From: K23-9 sp964460665
GTDB lineage: Bacteria > Planctomycetota > Planctomycetia > Pirellulales > Pirellulaceae
Assembly: GCA_964460665.1 (NCBI GenBank)
Contig: CAYWSL010000003.1
Location: 21,995 to 85,994, forward strand
Direction of reading: 5' to 3'
Length of the DNA: 64,000 bases
Of the stretch, positions 36,551 to 45,198 are shown piece by piece. The notes below the pieces were generated by a model. That model made no database searches. It was not told where the DNA came from and was given only the letters and a program-made list of their open reading frames with translations. The stretch's first letter is position 1; the number at the start of each line of letters is the position of its first letter. Made by a program: the position numbers and the translations under genes.

Positions 36551-37982
36551 GGCTCAGGCAACTCCGTAGTACCTTTCGGATTCTGGGCAAAGCGACCATC
36601 CAATTATGCTCGCGTTCCACGAAACGTCTCGCTGACTTACTGTGGGATCCTATGCGACGACCATGAACGGCTTGCATTGCCGCGGCAAGATCAGCCGGGT
36701 TTGTGTGCGCCACAGGAATCATAATTTCTGGCGTCAATCGCCCCGCTTCCAACCTACTGGGGACCAGCTTCATCGGGGCATGTTCGCACATCGGAAACGC
36801 GTCGGAGGTGATGAGCGGCATTCCGGCAGCTTGGCATTCCAGCAGTGGCAGTCCCAAGCCTTCCCAACGACTCGGTTGAACGCAAACGTCTCCGTCGATG
36901 TAAAGCAAACGGTTATCTGCAGGGAGCGGTCGTAGTTCAATATTGGGTGGCAGCGACGGCAAGTCGTCGTCACTTGCATAAACGATAATTGGAATTTCGG
37001 GAGCCAGATGGGCTGCCGCGACTACGGTGTCCAATCCCTTGCGACGCAACACGGTGTGTGATCCATCTGGTGACTGCGTCGGCATCGTTACAGCCGCGCC
37101 ACCGGAGCCATTTACATAGACGAAGCGGCGACAGGTTTCTCTGACGCGAAACTCGAAGCGATCGACGTCAACAGGCCACGGCACATAGTGGAAATCCCAG
37201 TTGAAACTGAATCGACGTTGCCAATCATCCAAAAGATCGTGTGTATGTCGTGTCGGGCATATCATCAGATCGACATCACTGAGCCATTCGGTCGCGGGAT
37301 GTATCCATTCCCAGTTCGCTACGCATGCGACGCGAACACCAAGATTTCGTGCTGCTTGTGTGATGTTTGAAAAAATTGGGCGTTCTACGAAAAGCACCAA
37401 ATCGAGCCCGTCCAGCCAAGCCTCCATTTCTAGGAAGCTCATCGGACGTGACATTTCGTCGATACGGCATGCCGTTATCGGTGGCGAAGCAGCCTGCCCT
37501 GGAATGAGCCAGCGGTCTACACCCAGATGAAACGCAATATCGCGGTTTTGGTGCGCGAGCCCGAACCCGTCGTGTTGTCCGACCAGCCCAATTCGCATGT
37601 CGCCGTCATGCGACCTCGCTGAGATTTTGTGACCTAACGAAACACAATTGTCGATTTCAGAATATTTGCGGTCGACCGATGCTAACCAACGTGTCGCAAA
37701 CGTCCTTGCGTGCTGCAATTCAACTTGCTCGCGTGAGCCGACAGGGAAATGCTGCTGAAGTTCCTGAGAGGTCGCGTTGACCAGTGAAGCGACAACTGGG
37801 TTCAGTTGTGCTTCTGAGTACAACGGATATTGGCAGCACGCCTTGCACGCTTCTGGCTGAACGTGGGTAGCTCCATCAAAAAGAGGTCCCAGGACTTTCG
37901 AGACGAGTTCGCAACGCCATTGGTTTTCATTGTCGCGCTGACGAAAAACGCAAGTCTCACGATTTCGTACGACTTGGCTCAT
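36540..37982 (-). CDS. Cys-module plus GT4-type glycosyltransferase
   Basis: A 480-residue protein. The N-terminal Cys module (C11, C24, C46, C49, C50, LNPVVASL at 60-67) matches the one in the next gene. The rest is a GT-B fold of the GT4 group: LVFVERPIFSNI and the Trp-rich VACVANWEWIHP region in the first Rossmann half, VYVNGSGGAAVTMP and GLDTVVAAAHLAPEIPIIVY in the second, and QPSRWEGLGLPLLECQAAGMPLI with the catalytic E-x7-E pattern near 375-385. Translation starts at ATG 37982, whose A is also the last base of the preceding TGA (TGATG overlap). A GTG at 37985 is possible but less likely. Confidence 0.8.
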   Translation of the reverse strand: MSQVVRNRETCVFRQRDNENQWRCELVSKVLGPLFDGATHVQPEACKACCQYPLYSEAQLNPVVASLVNATSQELQQHFPVGSREQVELQHARTFATRWLASVDRKYSEIDNCVSLGHKISARSHDGDMRIGLVGQHDGFGLAHQNRDIAFHLGVDRWLIPGQAASPPITACRIDEMSRPMSFLEMEAWLDGLDLVLFVERPIFSNITQAARNLGVRVACVANWEWIHPATEWLSDVDLMICPTRHTHDLLDDWQRRFSFNWDFHYVPWPVDVDRFEFRVRETCRRFVYVNGSGGAAVTMPTQSPDGSHTVLRRKGLDTVVAAAHLAPEIPIIVYASDDDLPSLPPNIELRPLPADNRLLYIDGDVCVQPSRWEGLGLPLLECQAAGMPLITSDAFPMCEHAPMKLVPSRLEAGRLTPEIMIPVAHTNPADLAAAMQAVHGRRIGSHSKSARRFVEREHNWMVALPRIRKVLRSCLSHAP

Positions 37983-38335
37983 CACCGCTGTTCAGAGATC
38001 CAAGACTTAGCCATGTCGCCGTCATAGGCGCCTGGATAATCAGGTTCCAGCCCTGGATCAACACCTTCTGGAGCTTCTGCAATGTTCCAGCGACCATCTC
38101 TCCATACCCAAATCACAGCGCTTCCGGCTTTCGTGTGTAGTAGGCGGTGTCCTGATCCGCTATGGGATGCCACGAACATGGTTCCGAATCCTTGGTAACC
38201 AGTCTGTCGAAGCATGCGTGATAACAATCGCGGCATGTCATCATTCCGCATGGCCCGTATGTCATCAGCAATGTCTTTGACAAATTTGAGGATGCCTATT
38301 GCTACAATTAGGAGCAGTATCGCGACGAAAAGCAT
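37982..38335 (-). CDS. Small single-pass membrane protein, unknown
   Basis: 117 residues. A hydrophobic N-terminal helix (MLFVAILLLIVAIGIL) is followed by a basic stretch and a C-terminal globular tail rich in Trp, Gly and Pro (VIWVWRDGRWNIAE, then PDYPGAYDGDMAKSW). The family is not recognised; the tail pattern WRDG-x-W...PG-Y-G looks like short conserved planctomycete proteins. A GTG at 38347 would add four residues. It is coupled to the GT4 gene by a TGATG overlap, which suggests it anchors or escorts the glycosyltransferases at the membrane (inference). Confidence 0.6.
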   Translation of the reverse strand: MLFVAILLLIVAIGILKFVKDIADDIRAMRNDDMPRLLSRMLRQTGYQGFGTMFVASHSGSGHRLLHTKAGSAVIWVWRDGRWNIAEAPEGVDPGLEPDYPGAYDGDMAKSWISEQR

Positions 38336-38434
38336 CGTTGGTCTCACAAAGAGGAATAAATGTATCTTTTCAACTCAGTGTTTTATCCACCTGAGGGATG
38401 CGGTTGCAAGCAATTAGAGTGGGGTTCTGGGCTA

Positions 38435-41400
38435 CTATTCAAAAGTAATTGTGCAACCGACTCGAAATCCGTTGAAACTGTAACCCGTCTTCGACTGAGT
38501 CGTTCGACTGGCTGATCGGAAATTGGCAGCTGATTTATTGAAGTCGCCGCCGCGATGCACGAAGCTTTCATTCTTCATCGCTGCACACCATTCCGTCATG
38601 TTTCCAACGACATCGAAAAATCCCCATGGATTTGGCATTTTGCGTCCAACCCCATGTGGACGATCATTGGAGTTCGAGAAACCCCAGGCAAAGTGATTAA
38701 GGTGCAAAGACTCGCTACCGATAAACCATGGTGTCGTTGTCCCCGCCCTGCAAACACATTCCCATTCTTCTTCCGTCAGCAGGCGATAGCCGCTTCTCAT
38801 TCGATGTTCTTCGTCCAGAAATACATCTTCCTCAGTGATCTGATCGATTGCGGGGAAGCACATCTGTTCCTCAGGCACGCCTTCTTGTTCGCTCAGCCAG
38901 CGGCAGTACTTTATTGCATCCAAAAGTGATACTTTGTTCGCTGCAAGTTCTTCTTCCAAATCTGTGGCATACGCAAATTGTGCGTCGGGGCGGAAACGTA
39001 AATACTGTGGAACGCTAACTTCATGCGCGCTGACTGCAAAGTCGTGCGAAAGCACCACTTGCCGAAGCGACTCTTTATCGCTTTGTCCCGGTTCGCTCTT
39101 TGCTGAACCAAAGTCGAAACGCTGTGGGCCACGCATCACACACATCACATGACGCTCGGAATTGATCCACCAGTCACGTTCGTTTAGCGCATCGGAAGCT
39201 TGGGCCATTGGGCACGCAAGTTCAGTCTTGACAACACCGATCTCTTGCTCAAGGCCACGGCGGCGTAGGAGCAGTTCGGCGGCAGATCGCTCGGTCGCGA
39301 ACTGTGACTCTCGCACCAATTGTTTTAGAGTTTGCGTAAATTCTCTGTCTGTCTGATTCAAAAACTCTCGCGCTGTGTAGGGTTCCAATGCCAGCAGTAC
39401 TGCTTGTCGTCCAATGGGATCGGTCATTTTTTTGAACGCGGCATGCAATTCTTCCGGGGTGAGTCCATGATCATGGGCTTCAAGGATGAACGTTGATCGT
39501 ACAGTAGCGTCCCCTGAACGTCCCAGTGTTTTGTTGATCATGGAAACCTGACCGAGTCGAACAAGGGTAACGATCGCATTCGTCATCGCACGATGCGAGA
39601 GTGCTTTCTGTCCATCGGTGTCAACTTGATTGCTGACGACTTCGTTCATGAAAGCGGCCACCTTGTCCTCATGTGACGTAATCCCTGGTGCCAGCAAGGC
39701 AGACTGTTCCGGTCTTGCGTCAAGCAATAAATTGCACAGAAGGTCGGCATCGGCGTACTGTGATAACGCTCGAGATGCGACAGCAAGATCATTGGCTGTT
39801 GTCGAAGATTCGAAGAATCGCTTTTCCCACTCAGGTGTCAGCATTGGGGCAACTGGACGCAGCAACGCCACCCATTGGTCAATTTCTTGGGGACTTTCTG
39901 ACAGCGTTGCGTTGATTACCGTTGGAGAGGCCTGCAGCCACTGGTCGCTTGAGGGATCTGTCACCGCCAGCAACGAAGCCGCACATAGGTGTCGCCGTTG
40001 CTCTTCTGCGTCGGACCGAACGACGGCCCAAAGTTCATTCGTAATCTCTTCCGGGAGTGCGTCGCCCAATGACTCCAGTCGATCTCGGATCAATCTGAGC
40101 AGTGGCACGGTGCTCTCCATCGCATCACGGGCTAGCTGCGATGCGCGATCACCTTCTGCTTTTGCGAGTACAAAATTGCATCGCAAACGGTCAGATGTGG
40201 GGCGAGAAACATCGTCAGCAATGGTCCTTACTAACTTCGTGTGTTGGGGCGGTTCATGTTCCAACAGCAACGCAATTTTAGGAACGTCTTTCACCTCCGC
40301 GACAAGCAGTTGGTCGACCAAGCCGCTCACTCGTGTGCGATGATTCGCATCGCGGACTTGTTGCCGGATTATCATGCCACTAGCAATAACCGCCGTAAGA
40401 CAGACGCAGCCTAGCAAAAATCGCAGGCCATAAAACCGATTCGCCATCGCCATCATCTTGTGTTCTGCTTGCGTCCGCCTTTGGCGCGATGCCAGCCCAA
40501 CGATTGACAGGTATTCCCATAGTGATGGTAGCTGTCGACTTTCAGGTTTGGCATTCCACATTGCCGAACGTTCGGCAAGTCGCAGTTCTGCCCTTCCAGA
40601 GCGAGTTTCTTGCTGCTTTTGATTTAACCAAACACGTAGCGTCTGTACCAAATAGTCATGCGTCAACTGATAAAACTGCGTTGCCGAACTGCTGCCCGAC
40701 TCCGTCCTGACCCCTTCTGGATCAGTTGGGGTGATCAATCGCAGGTTGCCATCAAGAATTCGCATTAGTTCGTTGAATTCCATACTTTGCTCGGGATAGC
40801 CAGCAGCGATCGCCAATTCGTCATGTGAACGCATGTGTCCCTTGATGTCCGTGCCAACATTTGGCAGTAGCTTTTGAAGTACTTTGCGGGCCGCGTGCTC
40901 GTGGCGGCGGTGGCTGGGATTGGCAGATCGCGAGCAGAAGGTGTCTTCAAGAAAATTGACGCCAACGCCCTCGGTTCCGCCGACTTCTTCAAGTGTGGAC
41001 GGGGCCCATCGCTTGTTCTTGATCATTTCGGAAAACAAAGCCAGTTGCACGGGGACGACTTTGCCATCACTCGCCAAGCCATCAACAACTGAAGCGACGA
41101 AGTCATGCTCGTCATCGGTTAATCGATTCGCCTTTGCCGGCAATTTTCCAAACGCTTGACCAAACTTAATCAACACTTGTGCAGCATGGTCCTGGTCAAA
41201 CAGGTCTACGGTCGAGAAGTTCTCGCCTTGCGCAATTGGGATGTCGAGCTTGTCGAAAAAGCGCGCGGCCGCCATCGCAAAGTCGTCGCGGACCATGATT
41301 AGAGTTTGAGTGGTTTCACCATCGCATTGTCGCAGAGCTTTGACCAAGCTCGTATCGTGATCGACACGATGCGCATGAAGCCATTGCTCAAATTGGTCCA

Positions 41401-43162
41401 ACACTAGCAGTACTTTTGTGTCTTGGTGTCGACGCAGCCATGTAAACGCATCCACCAAGTCAATCTCTTTGGGCAAGTTTGGAATCTTCTTTCGCATTCT
41501 GCGTAAGATTCGAGTCTCTGTTTCATCGGGGGTGGCTTCGATATAGATCGTCGTAATTTCGTCTGGCAATAGCGGTAATAACCCCGCTTTGACAAGCGAG
41601 GACTTTCCGCATCCTGATGGTCCATACACGAGCCCGACTGAAAAGGTCTTTTCGCGGTCTGCCTCGTCGATCCTCGATTTCCAAAAGTGGATGCACTCTG
41701 GCAGTCCGTGGCGATTGCGGGGGCCTGGTAGTAAATCGACAAAGAAATCAGCGTCACCCGCATCAAACGATCGCAGCCCTTTTGGCTCTACACGCTGTTG
41801 CTGCTTTCCTTCTTGGTGTCCTCCCCGCCAATGCAGTAAGTCTTCGGCGAATTCAGCCGCTGTCGTGTATCGATCTGAGGCTCGCTTGGATAAAGCTTTT
41901 AGGCAAATGCGTTCCAGTTCGACTGGGATGCTCTCGTTGATGTCGCGAGGTCGAATCGGATCGTCAGCAATGATTCGATGATAGAGTTCGTTCCTAGTGC
42001 TGCCCTGGAAGGGGCGTTTTGTCGTCAGCAGTTCATATAACACCGCGCCTAATGAGAACACGTCGCTGCGCCCGTCAAGCCGATGGCCTTCACCGCGCAC
42101 CTGCTCTGGACTCATGTAGCCAGGCGTGCCAACGATTCGTCCTTCATACAAATAGTCGTCTTCGCGAATTGCCAATCCAAAATCCGCTAAGTACGGAATC
42201 TCGGTCGGATTTTCAATCAAAATGTTACTTGGTTTAACATCTCGATGAATCACTTTTTTTTGATGCGCAAAATCGAGTGCGAATGCAATCGGCGCGACCA
42301 CTTTTTCCGCAAAGTCTTCGATTGGGTATTCGCTTCCGATCAGCTCCGTGAGCGTGCAGCCCTCGATGTACTTCGAAACGACATAGATCGATCCATCCTC
42401 CGTGCGTCCTGTGTCGTAAACAGGGACGATGTTGGCGTGATCTAGGTTTGCGACTGTACGTGCTTCGGCCAGATACGACTCCACGCCTTCTCGATCTAAA
42501 ATTCTCTTTGCCGTGGGGACTTTGATCGCAACTTGACGACGCAACTCCTCATCCAACGCCAGGTAGACATGACCAAAGCCGCCTTCGCCTAACGTGCGAG
42601 TTAGTAGATACCTGCCACGGCGATGGTCACCAATTTTTGAGGCAGTGACATAAGTCCTTGTGGCTGTGAATGCCGCCTCGTCGTTCTTTTGGGTTTGATC
42701 CGTTTGCTGTTTAGCCGGTTTTTTAACTCCTATCACAGTACTCCCTTGTGCTGGCGAGCCAGTAGAGACGAACCGTGTTATGTCTTGCCTAAACTTGTCT
42801 TCTTCATCCAAGTCAAGTGCTGATAGCGAACTTCTTAAACGATCACTCAGCTCAGGGAATCTTGATATGTACTCGCTTATGTCTGGCGCTACGTCGCGAC
42901 TTTTTCTTGCTTGGTACTCGCCAACCACAAGATCCCAAACATGCGGTGACTCATTGGAAAGCTCGGGGACTTGCGCAAGGTAGTCTTCAACGCGCAATGG
43001 TGTGTCCGTTTTCCAGCGATAATGCTGGTCTTGAAGCAGCACCGCAGCACGCTGGGCGACATCCAAATCTGGATGTTTAGCAAGAAACGCGAATACATTA
43101 GGCGGAGTGCCGTTGTCTTGCCAAAGAAGCTGAAAATCATCGCTCATCATCAGTCCACACAA
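38435..43162 (-). CDS. Ser/Thr protein kinase - STAND ATPase - FGE-like fusion
   Basis: A 1575-residue signalling protein. After an N-terminal helical region (1-180) comes a Hanks-type kinase (about 185-445) with the Gly-rich loop LGEGGFGHVY, Lys214, HRD at 306-308 and DFG at 327-329. A novel-STAND P-loop ATPase follows: Walker A GPSGCGKSS at 514-522 and Walker B VLLVLDQFE from 584. A single transmembrane helix lies near 915-935, then HEAT-like helices, then an FGE-sulfatase fold (about 1340-1575; LLTEEEWECVCRAG, PWGFFDVVGNMTEWC). The position of the catalytic FGE cysteines reads RGGDFNKSAANFR, with no Cys, so it is unlikely to make formylglycine. ATGs at 43150 and 43147 are alternative starts. 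Confidence 0.88.
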   Translation of the reverse strand: MCGLMMSDDFQLLWQDNGTPPNVFAFLAKHPDLDVAQRAAVLLQDQHYRWKTDTPLRVEDYLAQVPELSNESPHVWDLVVGEYQARKSRDVAPDISEYISRFPELSDRLRSSLSALDLDEEDKFRQDITRFVSTGSPAQGSTVIGVKKPAKQQTDQTQKNDEAAFTATRTYVTASKIGDHRRGRYLLTRTLGEGGFGHVYLALDEELRRQVAIKVPTAKRILDREGVESYLAEARTVANLDHANIVPVYDTGRTEDGSIYVVSKYIEGCTLTELIGSEYPIEDFAEKVVAPIAFALDFAHQKKVIHRDVKPSNILIENPTEIPYLADFGLAIREDDYLYEGRIVGTPGYMSPEQVRGEGHRLDGRSDVFSLGAVLYELLTTKRPFQGSTRNELYHRIIADDPIRPRDINESIPVELERICLKALSKRASDRYTTAAEFAEDLLHWRGGHQEGKQQQRVEPKGLRSFDAGDADFFVDLLPGPRNRHGLPECIHFWKSRIDEADREKTFSVGLVYGPSGCGKSSLVKAGLLPLLPDEITTIYIEATPDETETRILRRMRKKIPNLPKEIDLVDAFTWLRRHQDTKVLLVLDQFEQWLHAHRVDHDTSLVKALRQCDGETTQTLIMVRDDFAMAAARFFDKLDIPIAQGENFSTVDLFDQDHAAQVLIKFGQAFGKLPAKANRLTDDEHDFVASVVDGLASDGKVVPVQLALFSEMIKNKRWAPSTLEEVGGTEGVGVNFLEDTFCSRSANPSHRRHEHAARKVLQKLLPNVGTDIKGHMRSHDELAIAAGYPEQSMEFNELMRILDGNLRLITPTDPEGVRTESGSSSATQFYQLTHDYLVQTLRVWLNQKQQETRSGRAELRLAERSAMWNAKPESRQLPSLWEYLSIVGLASRQRRTQAEHKMMAMANRFYGLRFLLGCVCLTAVIASGMIIRQQVRDANHRTRVSGLVDQLLVAEVKDVPKIALLLEHEPPQHTKLVRTIADDVSRPTSDRLRCNFVLAKAEGDRASQLARDAMESTVPLLRLIRDRLESLGDALPEEITNELWAVVRSDAEEQRRHLCAASLLAVTDPSSDQWLQASPTVINATLSESPQEIDQWVALLRPVAPMLTPEWEKRFFESSTTANDLAVASRALSQYADADLLCNLLLDARPEQSALLAPGITSHEDKVAAFMNEVVSNQVDTDGQKALSHRAMTNAIVTLVRLGQVSMINKTLGRSGDATVRSTFILEAHDHGLTPEELHAAFKKMTDPIGRQAVLLALEPYTAREFLNQTDREFTQTLKQLVRESQFATERSAAELLLRRRGLEQEIGVVKTELACPMAQASDALNERDWWINSERHVMCVMRGPQRFDFGSAKSEPGQSDKESLRQVVLSHDFAVSAHEVSVPQYLRFRPDAQFAYATDLEEELAANKVSLLDAIKYCRWLSEQEGVPEEQMCFPAIDQITEEDVFLDEEHRMRSGYRLLTEEEWECVCRAGTTTPWFIGSESLHLNHFAWGFSNSNDRPHGVGRKMPNPWGFFDVVGNMTEWCAAMKNESFVHRGGDFNKSAANFRSASRTTQSKTGYSFNGFRVGCTITFE

Positions 43163-43582
43163 GAAGGCTGCCGAGTCCGTTGCCCAATTGACTTACAAGC
43201 ATAGGTATATGCAGCCAGTGCGTGTTTCGCACTTGGCCGATTCTTCATTCAGAAAAGGAGATCTTCCCAAACAGGTAATTGTAATGAACCGGATCCCACT
43301 ATGATGCCGAACAACGAGCAACTGTACAGAATAGCAATAGGAACCGAAAACACAGCGTCAGAAAAACACAGTGTCAGAAAGATGAGCCAGGCATACCAGG
43401 CTATTCCGTAAGCGTTCACGGGTCGGACGCACGACGATTCGGCGACTTACGCAATGCTGAAGTCCTCGTGTTTCAGGTAGAAAGAAGATTGCTTTCAGAA
43501 AGCCCGCCTCGTGAGTGCGAACCCCGTTGTCGGATCTTGTGACTAAGAACTATGAGACCGTTCAACTGAAGGGAGGCTGGTG
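43163..43582. other. Intergenic region upstream of the kinase and a small gene
   Basis: 420 bases between divergent genes. No open frame or RNA gene is supported. A GGGAGG ribosome-binding site for the small plus-strand gene lies at 43571-43576. Confidence 0.5.
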
Positions 43583-43954
43583 ATGAAGAATGACAACGCA
43601 TTAGCCCACGGCGCTGGGACTGGGCTTCTTGCCCTGCTGGGGCTGCTTGGTCGATGTGGTGACGATGTTGCGCGAATCGGAGTGAGAAGCATCGATGACG
43701 CTGGGCGGGCCTGCATTAGGAACACCGATGAAGTCGGCTCACTCGTTTCTACAAGCAGTGACGACTTGGTGCGTTCAATCGACGATTTCCATGTGGCGAA
43801 TTACGCCGACGACCTGCGACTGAATGTATCAAGCCCGCGCGTCGTCCCGCCCGAGGCAGATGAAGCAACCTCACTGGTACCACGTGCTACGAACGAAGTC
43901 GCTGAAGTAACACTCAAGTTCATTGACCTGAACGACAATGAAAACAACAAATAG
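43583..43954 (+). CDS. Small acidic protein, unknown
   Basis: 123 residues, not recognised. A short hydrophobic patch (GTGLLALLGLLGR) near the N terminus is followed by an Asp/Ser-rich region in which the pattern DD-V/A-x-R/S-I/V-x-S-IDD recurs loosely three times (GDDVARIGVRSIDD, then a degenerate DAGRACIRNTDEV, then SDDLVRSIDD). The C terminus is Glu/Asn-rich. A clear GGGAGG site sits seven bases upstream of the ATG at 43583. A tRNA-Cys gene begins 31 bases after the stop codon on the same strand. Confidence 0.5.
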   Translation: MKNDNALAHGAGTGLLALLGLLGRCGDDVARIGVRSIDDAGRACIRNTDEVGSLVSTSSDDLVRSIDDFHVANYADDLRLNVSSPRVVPPEADEATSLVPRATNEVAEVTLKFIDLNDNENNK

Positions 43955-43985
43955 CACAGTCGCCGTCGAATAGATGGCGACTCAT

Positions 43986-44056
43986 GACGCTGGAGCCAGA
44001 TGGCTAGGCGGCCGGCTGCAACCCGGTTTAAGTGGGTTCGACTCCCACCGGCGTCT
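43986..44056 (+). tRNA. tRNA-Cys (GCA)
   Basis: A complete cloverleaf of 71 bases. Acceptor stem GACGCTG pairs with CGGCGTC (one G-U). The D arm is GCC, a nine-base loop with GG, then GGC. The anticodon stem GCCGG pairs with CCGGT, loop CTGCAAC, so the anticodon is GCA with T33 in front. The variable loop is TTAA and the T arm GTGGG-TTCGACT-CCCAC. The discriminator base is T, the identity element of tRNA-Cys. CCA is not encoded. Confidence 0.95.
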
Positions 44057-44430
44057 CTTGATCGACCAAACGCTGGATTGGATGACATTACAAAGCACCG
44101 TCTGATCCGAAACCTTCGCTGGCCGATCACAATACAAAGTTCAACTGCCCGCTGGGAATACATCGTAACGATAACGACCTAAAGGTATCGAGCTTCGGGC
44201 GACCAAAACGAGCGTGAGCACTGACGAATGCTCTTTGGAAAACGCCAGTGTGTGCCCACTGTCGACAGCGTTGTTGTCGATAAGAGCGTTTGCCGCAATC
44301 AACTTGAGAGACTGATACCATGCGTGTTCTAAATTCCTGTTTCGCCATTATGACCGGCCGCGAGTAGTTCAAGCTCGCAGCCAATAGAGAAAACAGATGC
44401 ACCATTCATTCTTTCAACGATTGCGAAAAT
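44057..44430. other. Intergenic region after tRNA-Cys
   Basis: 374 bases without a supported gene. No second tRNA, no integrase and no repeat of the tRNA 3' end were seen. Confidence 0.45.
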
Positions 44431-44802
44431 ATGAAAGCTACAACCAAAACACGATCCGAAACCGTGACCACTGTCGCGGCCAGGATCGCAGGCGAAGACA
44501 TCGCCCAAGGTGACTTCGTCACGATTCTTAGCGAGATCATCGAGCTGCCGTCCTACTTATGGGCTTGCTCAGGACTCTCGCAACCGATCGACGAACCCGT
44601 CCGGACTCGCTACCTGCCGCGCGTAGTTGGCAAGCCACATAAAGTCGTCGCGGTTTGCCTGCCGTTTGTCTATGTCAAGCAAACAAACGGGAACCTGACC
44701 GCCTTTGACACGCGACAGCAACAGCTCGTCCGGCTAGACCGAGACACCGGCCGATCGCTTTGGAAACAAATGCGAAAGTCCAAAAAGCAAAAGGCGAAAT
44801 AG
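44431..44802 (+). CDS. Small basic protein, unknown
   Basis: 123 residues ending in a Lys-rich tail (KQMRKSKKQKAK). The middle has one compact segment: AARIAGEDIAQGDFVTILSE, then PSYLWAC, RTRYLPRVVGKP and VVAVCLPFVYVKQ. A beta-barrel-like reading of the last two is possible. It does not match a family I can name. The ATG at 44431 follows an A/T-rich leader without a Shine-Dalgarno site. Immediately downstream lies the cluster of hairpins at 44821-44975. Confidence 0.55.
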   Translation: MKATTKTRSETVTTVAARIAGEDIAQGDFVTILSEIIELPSYLWACSGLSQPIDEPVRTRYLPRVVGKPHKVVAVCLPFVYVKQTNGNLTAFDTRQQQLVRLDRDTGRSLWKQMRKSKKQKAK

Positions 44803-44820
44803 AAATCGCATACGCTCGGC

Positions 44821-44975
44821 TGCCGGCTTGAAGTACACGGCAAACAACCGAAAGGTTCAGCGGGTTCAAGTCCTCCTTTGTCCGCGAAGGTCGAGCCCGC
44901 CGAATTGTCGGTCTGAACAAGAGCAGAATCGAAATGCCCGTGATCGAAACCCGTGGTGGAGCAATCCGCCGCGGG
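44821..44975 (+). ncRNA. Candidate structured RNA: hairpins with tetraloop caps
   Basis: Four stems in 155 bases. TGCCG (44821-44825) pairs with CGGCA (44838-44842). AACC-GAAA-GGTT lies at 44846-44857. A compound hairpin has outer arms GCGGGTTC (44860-44867) and GAGCCCGC (44893-44900) and an inner stem CCTTTG/CGAAGG closed by TCCG. An 11-bp stem CCCGTGGTGGA/TCCGCCGCGGG with a GCAA loop lies at 44950-44975. GAAA and GCAA are GNRA and TCCG is UNCG-type, which is unusual by chance. No known RNA class was recognised; the last stem could instead be a terminator of the upstream gene. The wider gene-free stretch is 44803-45198. Confidence 0.4.
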
Positions 44976-45198
44976 CTTTGGCCGAAATCACGTGCTAATC
45001 CCTGGCAGGCGCGGCCAGACCTTCGGCATTCATTCTGAAATGCCTCGATACTCCTGGATGCTTTGACTAGCATCAGCTGAGATGTTATTGCCACCCGCGA
45101 ATCAGAATGGCGATTGCTCTATACTCTTCGGTACGCCACCCATCGCGTCTTGGCCCACCAAATCGACTACGAAAGCAGCCCCGCTGAGATACTTGAAT

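Noticed and set aside
38435..39200. C-terminal FGE fold as the activator of the three sulfatases.
   Set aside because: The catalytic Cys positions are missing, and the domain belongs to a kinase fusion without signal peptide.
39630..40343. 237-codon open frame on the plus strand inside the kinase gene.
   Set aside because: It is antisense to the well-supported kinase fusion and very rich in Ser and Arg, typical of a shadow frame.
44000..44182. 60-codon open frame across the tRNA-Cys.
   Set aside because: It overlaps the tRNA on the same strand and has no protein-like features; it is a chance frame.
44860..44884. GCGGGTTCAAGTCCTCC looks like a tRNA T arm.
   Set aside because: The T stem has a C-C mismatch, no acceptor strand matching TTTGTCC lies upstream, and no D or anticodon arm can be drawn. 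The bases fit better in the larger hairpin.
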